A stretch of 64,000 bases of DNA from Dactylosporangium fulvum (GTDB taxonomy: Bacteria > Actinomycetota > Actinomycetes > Mycobacteriales > Micromonosporaceae). Made by a program: the position numbers and the translations under genes. How positions within the stretch are numbered: the stretch's first letter is position 1; the number at the start of each line of letters is the position of its first letter. Shown here one piece after another: positions 53,607 through 61,774 of the stretch. The stretch is taken from NCBI RefSeq assembly GCF_025137375.1, contig NZ_CP073720.1:2380501-2444500 (forward strand), in the 5' to 3' direction. Below the pieces are notes generated by a model, which ran no database searches, had not been told where the DNA came from, and saw only the letters and a program-made list of their open reading frames with translations.

Positions 53607-54257
53607 TTATTTCCTAAGCCACTTCAAGTCATTCATCTCGTCCACAAAGGCCAGCTTGTCTGGATGAGGGGAGGCTACTCGAACCTCGGCATACCCTGAG
53701 CGAGCCTTCCACGGCGCGCCGAGCTCCATCGCAGGTAGAACCTCGGCTACTAACGAATCGGACATGTAGATTCGCCCCCCCGGCTTTGGCCAACGCCATC
53801 CGCGGAAAGCAATCTCGGTCATTGGCAAAAGAATCGATGTGAGGCGTTCCTCGGGTACCTGTCCGCATTCTCTCCACGAGGTCGCGTTGTAAGTCGCCTC
53901 GCTCAAGGCATTGTGGATCAATAGCTCAGCCAGTCCCTCAGCCACTTGCTCCCATTCTTCGCCGAGTTCAGCGTCATAAACCGAATCTGGATGTTCCGTG
54001 TGGAATGCCCACCTCCAGTCGCCGGTGGCGTCCTCCATGAAGATCGCCATGGCGTCATCAATTACGATCTGATCCGGATTTCGAATTCGCCGAGTTGCCG
54101 CAAGAGAATGGCCCCACTGAGATGAGAGTTGATACCATTCCTTAAGGGGTTCAGGAAGCCATTTGGATGTGGGCGGCACCGGCGAGATGGGTGATGTTGG
54201 GGGTCCGTACCAGCTTGTGAGAAAACTGGAAAGACTCACATTCTCTGGGTCGATCAT
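53607..54257 (-). CDS. SUKH (SMI1/KNR4)-like candidate immunity protein
   Basis: 216 residues from ATG 54257 (GGAAGGACG upstream). SUKH-type pattern: FLTSWYGPPTSPISPVPP, WLPEPLKEWYQLSSQWGHSL, then DDAMAIFMEDATGDWRWAFHTEHPDSVYD and WEQVAEGLAELLIHNALSEATYNA, as in SMI1/KNR4 immunity proteins. It has visibly lower G+C than its surroundings, as do the toxin tips. It lies tail-to-tail with the RHS gene, whereas immunity genes usually follow on the same strand, so it may protect from this deaminase or from another, lost toxin. Confidence 0.75.
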   Translation of the reverse strand: MIDPENVSLSSFLTSWYGPPTSPISPVPPTSKWLPEPLKEWYQLSSQWGHSLAATRRIRNPDQIVIDDAMAIFMEDATGDWRWAFHTEHPDSVYDAELGEEWEQVAEGLAELLIHNALSEATYNATSWRECGQVPEERLTSILLPMTEIAFRGWRWPKPGGRIYMSDSLVAEVLPAMELGAPWKARSGYAEVRVASPHPDKLAFVDEMNDLKWLRK

Positions 54258-54388
54258 TTCGCGTCCTTCCCGATTAGGTAAAGTAATTCCGAGTATCTCA
54301 AGAGTGGATTCGGCTACAGCGGGGCGGGATCACCCTTGGTGTTGTTCTCCTAACTGGGGTGCGCTGGTGGTCCTGGACGTACGCCTCG

Positions 54389-54680
54389 GTTGATGTCAGA
54401 ACTGATGTCAGTCGGGAGCATGTATCCGAATGTATGGATGAATACTGTCCGATCTCGATGGTGAGCGGGTTGGCCGTTGCCTCGGCGCGTAGCGGCGTGG
54501 CGTCGATCCCCGAAACCCACTGCGGTGCTTGCCTACCGAGGGGATCGTCACGGCCTGTCGCGCCCGGTGTTGCGCCGCCTCGCTGGGGCTGATGTTCCGT
54601 TGCGTGGGTGCGTGCGCGCGGGCCGTAGGTGTAGCGCGTGCGCGTGCGTCCGGCGTAGCCGGGCGCTCTTGATACCTGTG
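54389..54680. repeat. element-end repeat, left copy
   Basis: Starts with TGATGTCA twice (54391-54398, 54403-54410) and runs to a 46-bp block (54631-54676) that is identical to 63026-63071. Other shared words: GATCGTCACGGCCT (54543-54556) and GTTGCGTGGG then GCGTGCGCGCGGGCC (about 54599-54624). The copy at 62744-63071 is in the same orientation and more diverged. This fills the 468-bp gap between the SUKH and GntR genes; no gene is called there. Confidence 0.75.
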
Positions 54681-54725
54681 AAGCAATTCTTAGCCCAGTC
54701 GCTCCGTCGGTGGCGGGCTGCTGGG

Positions 54726-55298
54726 CTATGCCTTCGGGTTGCGGCGTGCCTTCTTCGGTGCCGGCGGCTCGGCGGGCTCGGGCGCTTCGCTGGCGGCGGC
54801 TCGTCCGAGGTTGGCTTCGTAGGCGGCGAGGTCGTCGGCGAGGTCGAGGTGTGCTTGTTGGAGGGTGGCGAGTTCTTCGGTGGCTTGCCAGGCGGCGGCG
54901 GTGTCCTTGTTCATGAAGGCGTCGACGATCTTGCCGCTGATGCGGTCCCGCTCTAGGAGGTAGAGGGCGAGGCGCCGGTTGAGTGCTGGGTTGTCGCTGA
55001 TGATCGGCGTCTGGGTCGTGGCCGCGATGGGGCGGCCGGCGGCGTCGGTGCCGATGCGTTCGGGGGCCTGGGGGTGGACGAAGGTGCCTTTGCCGACGAC
55101 GGCGTAGGTGAGGCCGCGGTGTTGCAGCTCCCGTAGCGCCCGTTGGGCGGTCATGGAGGCGACGCCGTAGGTGTCGGCCATTCGCCGGGCGGTGGGGAGC
55201 ACGTCGCCGGGGGCGAGTTTGCCGGTGCGGATCTGGTCGACGATGTCGTCGACGACCCGTTGGAACAGGGCGCGTCGGTCGTCGGCGTCGTGCGGCAT
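54726..55298 (-). CDS. GntR-family regulator of the integrative element
   Basis: 190 residues. N-terminal winged helix LFQRVVDDIVDQIRTGKLAPGDVLPTARRMADTYGVASMTAQRALRELQHRGLTYAVVGKGTFVHP (about residues 10-75), then a long helical C-domain and an Ala/Glu/Lys-rich tail. In pSAM2-like elements a GntR protein of this type (KorSA) represses transfer and replication genes. Divergent from the transfer-replication operon, with 156 bp between starts. Confidence 0.88.
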   Translation of the reverse strand: MPHDADDRRALFQRVVDDIVDQIRTGKLAPGDVLPTARRMADTYGVASMTAQRALRELQHRGLTYAVVGKGTFVHPQAPERIGTDAAGRPIAATTQTPIISDNPALNRRLALYLLERDRISGKIVDAFMNKDTAAAWQATEELATLQQAHLDLADDLAAYEANLGRAAASEAPEPAEPPAPKKARRNPKA

Positions 55299-55454
55299 GT
55301 GCTGATCGTAGTCGTGTTGTCCTGATTGAGCTACACGGGCTACCCAAGATTCCTGAGCTAAACCTCTTGACTAGATCGCGATTGTCACGTGAAGCTTAGG
55401 AAGCCTAGTAACCGCGCCATGAGGGGCGTGGTGGGCAAACGAAGGAGAACGCTC

Positions 55455-55778
55455 GTGTTGGTACTGCCGATTGACGGTGGTAAGGGGCTGCTGGTGCTCG
55501 CCGGGGCGACACCGCAGTTCAAGGACAAGGAGAACGGGGTTGCCGCCACGGACCGCGCCACGGGCGCGCCGTTGGTGGAGGTGCCCCTGGCGTTGATGGC
55601 CGACGGTGGGACCCCGCAGGTGTTGCGGGTGTCGGTGCCGCAGCCGTCGGTGCCGAAGGACCTCGCGGTCGGCCAGTGGGTCAAGGCGACCGGGCTGACG
55701 TTGGTGGCGGGGGAGAAGAACGGCCGGCCGTGGCAGATCTTCCGCGCGTCGGCGTTGACGGCGGTGAAGCCTGGATGA
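55455..55778 (+). CDS. SCO3933-family small element protein
   Basis: 107 residues from GTG 55455, which has GAAGGAG 7 bp upstream; an in-frame ATG at 55389 has none. Pattern LPIDGGKGLLVLAGATPQFKDKENGVAATDRATGAPLVEVPLALM, then VLRVSVPQP and GQWVKATGLTLVAGEKNGRPWQIFRASAL matches the OB-like SCO3933 family found at this place in many actinomycete elements. Role in transfer or regulation is not defined. Overlaps the FtsK-like gene by 4 bp. Confidence 0.8.
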   Translation: MLVLPIDGGKGLLVLAGATPQFKDKENGVAATDRATGAPLVEVPLALMADGGTPQVLRVSVPQPSVPKDLAVGQWVKATGLTLVAGEKNGRPWQIFRASALTAVKPG

Positions 55779-57235
55779 CGATCGACCCGAATCATCTGAG
55801 GCTGCTCACCGTGGTTCCCGCCGTGCTGCTGGGCGTGGCGGCTGTCGTGGCGACGGTGTGGCTGGCCGCGCATCTGGTGCGGTATCTGCTGGCCGACGCG
55901 GAGATCCGGCCGGCGATTCGTGTCGGTTGGCGGATCCGGTCGACGTGGCGACGGACCGCCATGCGGGTGGGCCTGGTCCAGACCGAGCGCGTCCGTCCGC
56001 CGTTGTGGTCGTCTCGGCCGCAGACGGTGGTGGTGCGGCGGGAGTTGGTTCCGGCGGTCCGGGTGCGGGCGCGGCGGTGGGGTGTCGAGGTGGACGCGGC
56101 CACGGTCGGCCGGCTCGGCTTGGTCGAGTTCCAGAACGCCGCCGGGCATCTCGCCGATGCGTGGCGGGTGCCGCAGGTGCGGGTAGCGCAGGTCCGTCCC
56201 GGTCTGGTCCGGCTTCGGGCGCTGCTGATCGACCCGCTGACTCAACCGACCACCTGGGGCGGGCAGACCGCAACCGGTGACCATCTGGAGACATGGTCGG
56301 CGGGTGTCGACGCCGACAGTCAGCCGGTCACCATCCGCTCCTCCGGGGTGTCCGGGGTGGTGGTCGCGGGGCTGGCCGGCTTCGGCAAGACCTCGCTGCT
56401 GAACGCCCGGTTCTGTCAACTCGCGCCGAGTCCGGCGGTGCAGTTCGTGTTGATCGACGGCAAGGGCGGCCCGGACTACGACGACCTGTTCCGCCGGGCG
56501 TGGCTGTCGGCGAAGGACGACCCGGAGCAGGTCCGTGATCATCTGGCGCGGGTGCATGAACTGATGACGGGCCGTCAACGGTGTATCCGGTCGGTGCTCG
56601 GGGTGAAGAACGTGTGGCATCTCGGCCTGTCCGCCTCGTGGCCCCTGGTCGTGGTGGTGATCGATGAGGCGCACACGTTCTTCAACGAGTCTAAGGGCAC
56701 CGACGCCGAGTCGAAGAAACGCGACGCGGTGGCACGGCAGACGACCCGGCTGGTGGAGGAGTTGGTGCGTAAGGGCCGCAACGTCGGTATCCAGGTGATC
56801 CTGGCGACGCAGAAGGCCACCGGGGATGCGATCCCGACGAAGATCCGGGACAACTGCCAGGTCGCGGTCAGCTTCGCGCAACGCACCAGCGAGGCGGCCA
56901 CGGCAGTGCTCGGCTCGGACATCACCGGCTTCCCCGACGAGCATCCGCGCCGGTTGCAGGACCCGGCCTACATCGGGGTCGCCTCGATGGTCGCCGCAGG
57001 CCGACCCGGGTTCACGCTGGTCCGCACCCCGTACGTCAGTGACGAGGCCGCTGACCGGATCGCTGCGGACACCGCCGGACTGGTGCGCGACCCGCTGCGG
57101 CTGCTCGCCGACGCTGCCAGGGCGGACCGTCCCGGCGGCCAGGACAGGGAGGGCGGCGGCTCATTCCGCCAAGAACACCCCGCCGCTCTCCCCGCAATCA
57201 GCCCTCCCACAAGTGGAGAGGAGCCGCGCCGATGA
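55775..57235 (+). CDS. FtsK/SpoIIIE-type DNA transfer ATPase
   Basis: 486 residues from ATG 55775. N-terminal membrane helix (LLTVVPAVLLGVAAVVATVWLAAHLV), then a motor domain with Walker A VVVAGLAGFGKTSLLNAR (about residues 195-212; the second Gly is Phe-Gly rather than the usual SG), VLIDGKGGPDYDD, Walker B PLVVVVIDEAHTFF (about 290) and VEELVRKGRNVGIQVILATQKATGDAIPTKIRDNC. These match TraSA/TraB-type proteins that move double-stranded DNA between mycelial cells. Overlaps rep by 4 bp. Confidence 0.9.
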   Translation: MTIDPNHLRLLTVVPAVLLGVAAVVATVWLAAHLVRYLLADAEIRPAIRVGWRIRSTWRRTAMRVGLVQTERVRPPLWSSRPQTVVVRRELVPAVRVRARRWGVEVDAATVGRLGLVEFQNAAGHLADAWRVPQVRVAQVRPGLVRLRALLIDPLTQPTTWGGQTATGDHLETWSAGVDADSQPVTIRSSGVSGVVVAGLAGFGKTSLLNARFCQLAPSPAVQFVLIDGKGGPDYDDLFRRAWLSAKDDPEQVRDHLARVHELMTGRQRCIRSVLGVKNVWHLGLSASWPLVVVVIDEAHTFFNESKGTDAESKKRDAVARQTTRLVEELVRKGRNVGIQVILATQKATGDAIPTKIRDNCQVAVSFAQRTSEAATAVLGSDITGFPDEHPRRLQDPAYIGVASMVAAGRPGFTLVRTPYVSDEAADRIAADTAGLVRDPLRLLADAARADRPGGQDREGGGSFRQEHPAALPAISPPTSGEEPRR

Positions 57236-58530
57236 TGCCATCCACCGCTGCCGGCGTCGACCTCGACGCCCTGGTCCGCATCGCCGCCGCCGAGCAGGTG
57301 GAGGGCCGGGTCGGTGTGTGCCGGCACCCGATCCGGTTGACCGGGCGTGGTCTGCTGGTCGAGGCCAGCACCGGCCGTGTCCTCGCCGACTCCGGCGACC
57401 GGCAGACGATCACGGTGCGGTGCCGTAACCGCCGTGCCGCACGGTGTCCGGCGTGCTCGACGCTGTACAAGCTCGACGCCTTCCACCTGATCACCGCCGG
57501 GCTCCGCGACGAGCCCACGGTGGTCCGGCCGCGGGTGTTCGTGACGGTGACCGCGCCGTCGTTCGGGCCGGTACACCTCGGCCCCGCCCGGCACGGTGTC
57601 CTGCGTCCTTGCCACCCCGATCGGTCCGTATGCGGTCGGTGGCACCTGCCGGACGATCCGCTGATCGGCACCCCCCTCGAACCGGACGGCTACGACTATC
57701 CGGGGCAGGTGCTGTTCAACGCCCACGCCGGGATGCTGTGGGCGCGGTTCACCACCGAGGCACGCCGCACCCTCGCGGCTGTGGCGGGCCTGTCCCGGCG
57801 TGAGGCTGCCCGGCAGGTGCGGATGGCGTTCGCCAAGGTCGCCGAGTTCCAGGCGCGGGGAGTGGTCCACTTCCACGCGATCGTCAGGCTCGACGGGCCG
57901 GACGGCCTGCCCACCCCGCCGCCAGCCTGGGCGACCAGCGACGTGCTGGAAACCGCGATTCGCCGGGCGGTCCCCGTTGTCGCCGTCGCCACGCCAGCGG
58001 TCGTCGGCGGGCGTGTGCTGCGGTGGGGGCGGCAGATTGACATCCAGCCGCTTCCTGCAGGGGATGTGGTGGTGGCCCGGTACGTGGCGAAGTACGCCAC
58101 GAAGACCGCCGAGGCCGTCGGCGTCGACGTGCCACCGCTGTTCTGCCCTGCTTGTCGAGGCGACGGCCTGCGCCCCGGCGACGAGGCTCGGCGCTGGTGT
58201 CGGGTCTGCTCGGGCACCGGCCGCCGTCCCGGCGTCAGCCTCGATCGGCTACCCGCGCACGGCCGCATGTTGGTGGAGACCTGCTGGCGGCTCGGCGGAC
58301 TGCCCGACCTGCGAGGGCTGCGGCTGCGCCGGTGGGCGCACCAGCTCGGCTACCGGGGCCACGTCACCAGCAAGTCACTGGCCTACTCGACCACCTTCGC
58401 CGCGCTGCGCGGTGAGCGGCGCCGGTGGCGGCTGACCCGCCACGCCGAGGCTGTCGGTGTCGACCCGGCCACCGACCTGCTCACCGTCGGGGACTGGCGC
58501 TACACCGGCCAACTCGGGGAGGGCCAATGA
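57232..58530 (+). CDS. repSA: replication initiator, RepSA type
   Basis: 432 residues from ATG 57232 (ATG 57235 equally possible). Rolling-circle-type features: Cys pairs near the start (CRNRRAARCPACSTLYKLDA), VFVTVTAPSFGPVH, the metal-binding HUH-like motif RGVVHFHAIVRLDG, and VVARYVAKYATKTAEAVG near residue 275 with the candidate catalytic Tyr. A second zinc-type motif CPACRGDG / CRVCSGTG lies near residue 305. Starts element replication before transfer. Coupled to tra before and xis after. Confidence 0.9.
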   Translation: MMPSTAAGVDLDALVRIAAAEQVEGRVGVCRHPIRLTGRGLLVEASTGRVLADSGDRQTITVRCRNRRAARCPACSTLYKLDAFHLITAGLRDEPTVVRPRVFVTVTAPSFGPVHLGPARHGVLRPCHPDRSVCGRWHLPDDPLIGTPLEPDGYDYPGQVLFNAHAGMLWARFTTEARRTLAAVAGLSRREAARQVRMAFAKVAEFQARGVVHFHAIVRLDGPDGLPTPPPAWATSDVLETAIRRAVPVVAVATPAVVGGRVLRWGRQIDIQPLPAGDVVVARYVAKYATKTAEAVGVDVPPLFCPACRGDGLRPGDEARRWCRVCSGTGRRPGVSLDRLPAHGRMLVETCWRLGGLPDLRGLRLRRWAHQLGYRGHVTSKSLAYSTTFAALRGERRRWRLTRHAEAVGVDPATDLLTVGDWRYTGQLGEGQ

Positions 58531-58718
58531 ACAGCCCCGACCTGTTGACCGTCACCGACGTGATGGCCCGGCTGCAAGTTGGCCGGCACACCGTCTACGA
58601 CCTCATCCGCTCCCGCCGGCTGCATTCGGTCCGCATCGGCCGCTGCCGCCGCATTCCCGCCCGGTCCCTGGCCGGCTACCTCGACTCACTGACCAAGGAG
58701 GCCGATCATGGCCGGTAG
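58527..58718 (+). CDS. xis: excisionase, MerR-like helix-turn-helix
   Basis: 63 residues. LLTVTDVMARLQVGRHTVYDLIRSRRLHSVRIGRCRRIPARSLAGYLDSL is the winged helix of AlpA/Xis-type excisionases. ATG 58527 overlaps the rep stop by 4 bp and its own end overlaps the integrase start by 11 bp, a standard Xis-Int pair. Confidence 0.9.
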   Translation: MNSPDLLTVTDVMARLQVGRHTVYDLIRSRRLHSVRIGRCRRIPARSLAGYLDSLTKEADHGR

Positions 58719-59979
58719 AAAGGCCAACGGCGAAGGCACCATCTTCCAACGCGCCGACGGCCGCTGGTGCGGCGCCGGCTACGTCCTCGCCGCCGACGGC
58801 ACCCGCAAGCGCATCTACGTCTACGGTGCCATCCGCCGCCAGGCGGCCGACAAGCTTGCCGAGAAGCTGGCCGACTCGAACCGGGGACTGGTCGTGTCCG
58901 CCGACCCGAACCTGACCGTTGGCGAGTATCTGACCGCGTGGCTGACCGGCGTGGCCCGGCACCGGCTCCGGGCGACGACGTACGTCACGTACGAATCCCT
59001 AGTCCGCCGGTTCCTGATCCCCGGCCTCGGCGCGCGGAAACTCGGCACGCTGACGGTTCGGGACGTGCGGACCTTCCTCGACCGGCTCCCGAGCGTGTGC
59101 CAGTGCTGCGCGCAGGGCTGGGACGCCAAGCGGAACCCGGACCATCCGGTCAAGGCCCGCCGGCCGCGCTGCTGCGCGATCGGCAACTGCTGCCGCAAGC
59201 ACATCCGCCCGGCCACCGTCCGCTACATCCGGGCAGTACTGTCCGCCGCCCTCGCCGACGGCGTCCGCGAAGACCTTCTCGGTCGCAACGTCGCCAGCTC
59301 GGTACGGCTACCCACACCGCGCAGCGACTTCCAACCGTTCACCGCCGGCGAGGCCCGCCGCTACCTGCTCGGCGCCGCCTACCACCGACACGGGCCACTG
59401 TTCGAACTGGCGCTGCGCATCGGCCTGCGCCGGGGTGAACTGCTCGGCCTGCGCTGGGATGACATCGACCTCGACGCCGGGCACCTGTATGTGCGGCGCA
59501 CCCTGGCCCGCACCCGAGGCGGCCCAACGTTCCAGCCGGTCAAGACCCACCGCTCCGCGCGGCGTATCGTCCTGCCCCGCGACTGCGTCACCGCGCTCAA
59601 GCGCTACCGCACCCGGCAGGACCTCGACCGGCGCGAGGCCGGCGACGGGTGGACCGCAACCGGGCTCGTGTTCACCACCAGCACGGGCGGGCCGATGGAC
59701 CCGGCCGCAGTGCACCGCCACCACCAGGCCATCTGCGAACTCGCCAACGTCCGCTCCATCCGCTTCCACGACCTGCGACACACCTGCGCCACGCTGCTGC
59801 TCGAACAGGGCGTGGACCTGGTGACGATCAAGGACCTGCTCGGCCACGCACAGATCCACACCACCGCCGACATCTACTCCCACGTCCGGCTCCGCCTGCA
59901 ACGCCACGCCGTCGAATCCATGGACCAGGCGTTGCAACCCGACCAGCCCGACGACCACGACATCGTCTCCGACGACTGA
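58708..59979 (+). CDS. int: tyrosine site-specific integrase
   Basis: 423 residues. Arm-binding/SAM-like N-terminal part (NGEGTIFQRADGRWCGAGYV), core-binding domain at about 70-210 with a Cys-rich insertion (CQCCAQGWDAK then CCAIGNCC) that may bind zinc, and catalytic domain: Arg in LRIGLRRGELLGLRWDDID (about residue 240), HDLRHTCATLLLEQG (H-x2-R), GHAQIHTTADIYSHV with the nucleophile Tyr near 391. Integrates and, with Xis, excises the element. Confidence 0.94.
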   Translation: MAGRKANGEGTIFQRADGRWCGAGYVLAADGTRKRIYVYGAIRRQAADKLAEKLADSNRGLVVSADPNLTVGEYLTAWLTGVARHRLRATTYVTYESLVRRFLIPGLGARKLGTLTVRDVRTFLDRLPSVCQCCAQGWDAKRNPDHPVKARRPRCCAIGNCCRKHIRPATVRYIRAVLSAALADGVREDLLGRNVASSVRLPTPRSDFQPFTAGEARRYLLGAAYHRHGPLFELALRIGLRRGELLGLRWDDIDLDAGHLYVRRTLARTRGGPTFQPVKTHRSARRIVLPRDCVTALKRYRTRQDLDRREAGDGWTATGLVFTTSTGGPMDPAAVHRHHQAICELANVRSIRFHDLRHTCATLLLEQGVDLVTIKDLLGHAQIHTTADIYSHVRLRLQRHAVESMDQALQPDQPDDHDIVSDD

Positions 59980-59997
59980 ACTTGACCAACCGAGAAC

Positions 59998-60031
59998 GCG
60001 CCCCGCCGGGATCACCGCCCCGGCGGGGCGC
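59998..60031. terminator. terminator hairpin after int
   Basis: 13-bp perfect stem, GCGCCCCGCCGGG (59998-60010) with 60019-60031, 8-nt loop, flanked by GAGA/TCTC. It overlaps the 3' end of the convergent small gene, so it may serve both. Confidence 0.8.
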
Positions 60032-60278
60032 TCTCGCTGCTGTGGCGGCCGTCGGATGGTTCGTAAGGCCAGGTGAAGAACCGGCGGTACAGCGTCCCCG
60101 ACGTGGTGGTGGGCATGTCCACGCAAGCCTCGACGAAGAACCGGGACAGGTAGAGCATCAGTGACACCCGCGCCCCGGCGAACTCGGCCAACAGTTGACG
60201 TTTGCGGGTGAGACACGGCCACGCCTGCCCACACCCCGCGCAGGTCCAGGCCGGGCGAACCGGCAGGTGCATCGACAT
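60012..60278 (-). CDS. small zinc-finger-like protein of actinomycete elements
   Basis: 88 residues from ATG 60278 (GGAGGG about 12 bp upstream). HLPVRPAWTCAGCGQAWPCLTRKRQLLAEFAGARVSLMLYLSRFFVEACVDM: C-x2-C..C zinc motif followed by an amphipathic helical part. Similar short proteins sit near int or XRE genes in actinomycetes and are often labelled flavin reductase without basis. Divergent from the XRE regulator. Confidence 0.7.
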   Translation of the reverse strand: MSMHLPVRPAWTCAGCGQAWPCLTRKRQLLAEFAGARVSLMLYLSRFFVEACVDMPTTTSGTLYRRFFTWPYEPSDGRHSSESAPPGR

Positions 60279-60316
60279 TCGCTGCTCAACCCTCCGGAAC
60301 GTACGTGGTCTACGGT

Positions 60317-60381
60317 GGGAGGGCCGGGCACGCACCCGGGTATGAAGAATGCCGATCTTCGTAACCGGTCCCGGCCCTCCC
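60317..60381. promoter_or_regulatory. long-spaced inverted repeat upstream of the XRE gene
   Basis: GGGAGGGCCGGG (60317-60328) pairs perfectly with CCCGGCCCTCCC (60370-60381), 41 bp apart, in the 175-bp divergent gap between the small zinc-finger gene and the XRE gene. Candidate operator pair or cruciform. Confidence 0.5.
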
Positions 60382-60453
60382 GGAACAGCACCAGCCAGGT
60401 CCGGACTCGATGCACGTCCCCGCTGGGCCTGTCACTAGGATCAGGGGAGAGGG

Positions 60454-61644
60454 ATGACCATGGAAGCAGGCGAGGGTCTTCCCCCGTCTACACCCGATAC
60501 CGCCGACCTCGGCGCGCACCTGCGGGCCGCCCGCGAGGCCGCCGGGCACAGCCTTGCCGGGATGGCGGCGCTCACCCACTTCAGCAAGCCCTACCTCGGC
60601 CTCGTCGAAACCGGCCGCCGCCCCGCCACCCCCGACGTTGTCGAACGCTACGAACACGTCCTCGGCGTGCCGATCGGCACCCCAGCAGACCCGGTCCGCC
60701 TCACTCACGAATGGCTCATCGGCGACTCACCCGTCCCCCGGCAGTTACGCGCCGGCCGTCGTATCGGCACCAGCCTCATCGAGACGCTGGAATCCCGGGT
60801 GATCGAACTTCGGCACCTGGACGACACCGTCGGTAGCCGCACCCTGCTCCCCGTCATCCGTGCCGAACTCGACCAGGCCGAACACCTTGCCCGCACCGCC
60901 TCCTACACAGACATACTCGGCAAGCGGCTGTACACCGTGATCGGTGAACTGGCCCAACTCGCTGGCTGGGTCGCCAGCGACGCCGGCCGCTACCCCGACG
61001 CCCAACGGCTCTACCTGTCCGGCGTCACCGCCGCCGAATCGGCAGGAGACAGGGCGCTGGGCGCGCAACTGCTGTCCAGCCTCGCCTACCAGATCACCAA
61101 CGTCGGCAAACGTGAAGACGCGCTGCTCATCGCCCGCTCCGCCGTCACCGGTGTCCCCGATGCCAGTCCACTCGTGCGGGCACTGCTGCTGGAACGCCTC
61201 GCCTGGGCCGCCGCCCGCCTCCGCGACACAGACACCACCCGTCGCGCCCTCGACGCCGTCGACGACGCCTACGACCAGCGCTCCGGCAGCATCGCCGAAC
61301 CCGAATGGGTGTACTGGCTCAACCGGGCCGAGATCGACGTCATGGCCGCCCGCTGCCTCATCGAACTCGGCACCCCAGCCGCCGCCGAACCCATGCTCAC
61401 CCGAGCACTCGCCGGCTACAACCACGACCACGCCCGCGAAGTCGCCCTCTACCAAACCTGGCTCGCCGAAGGCCACGCCAGAGCAGGCGACCTCGACGCC
61501 GCCCGTGAGGTTCTCGCCCGCATCGACACCACCGCTATCGACGCGGGCTCTTCCCGCCTCCAACGACGCGTCACCGCCGTCGACCGCCTCATCGATCGCC
61601 GCGCACAGAAGAAGCCTGCCACCAGCCGGCAACCGACTGAGTAG
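60454..61644 (+). CDS. XRE-family regulator with TPR-like C-terminal domain
   Basis: 396 residues. HTH at about 20-75: LGAHLRAAREAAGHSLAGMAALTHFSKPYLGLVETGRRPATPDVVERYEHVLGV. The rest (about 100-380) is all-helical with TPR-like pairs (AQRLYLSGVTAAESAGDRALGAQLLSSLAYQ; REDALLIARSAV; EVALYQTWLAEGHARAGDLDAAREVLAR). Such proteins resemble Streptomyces NsdA-type or peptide-sensing regulators. As the last gene of the element it may control its activation. ATG 60454. Confidence 0.88.
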   Translation: MTMEAGEGLPPSTPDTADLGAHLRAAREAAGHSLAGMAALTHFSKPYLGLVETGRRPATPDVVERYEHVLGVPIGTPADPVRLTHEWLIGDSPVPRQLRAGRRIGTSLIETLESRVIELRHLDDTVGSRTLLPVIRAELDQAEHLARTASYTDILGKRLYTVIGELAQLAGWVASDAGRYPDAQRLYLSGVTAAESAGDRALGAQLLSSLAYQITNVGKREDALLIARSAVTGVPDASPLVRALLLERLAWAAARLRDTDTTRRALDAVDDAYDQRSGSIAEPEWVYWLNRAEIDVMAARCLIELGTPAAAEPMLTRALAGYNHDHAREVALYQTWLAEGHARAGDLDAAREVLARIDTTAIDAGSSRLQRRVTAVDRLIDRRAQKKPATSRQPTE

Positions 61645-61695
61645 ACGCCCGACCGACGTCATGCCCCGCGCACTCAGCCCGGCGTGCGCCCACGT

Positions 61696-61727
61696 TGCTG
61701 TCACGGCTGCTGTCAAAATCACCGTCA
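61696..61727. repeat. 12-bp-period direct repeats at the element's right end
   Basis: TGCTGTCA at 61696-61703 and 61708-61715 and a weaker CACCGTCA at 61720-61727, exact 12-bp period. The same TGnYGTCA pairs with 12-bp period occur at 54391/54403 and 62744/62756. Candidate arm-type integrase-binding sites. Confidence 0.6.
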
Positions 61728-61774
61728 ATCGATGAGCCGTCGGCGGGTGGTTGAGCGAAAGGCCAGCTCCCTGC

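Noticed and set aside
54598-54680. tRNA gene as att site at the element's left end
   Set aside because: The GC-rich block has no tRNA T-loop (GTTCRA) or CCA-proximal acceptor pairing that I can fold; none seen at the right end either.
60012-60278. Flavin reductase label for the small element protein
   Set aside because: Only 88 residues with a CxxC..C motif; nothing of the flavin-reductase split barrel is visible.
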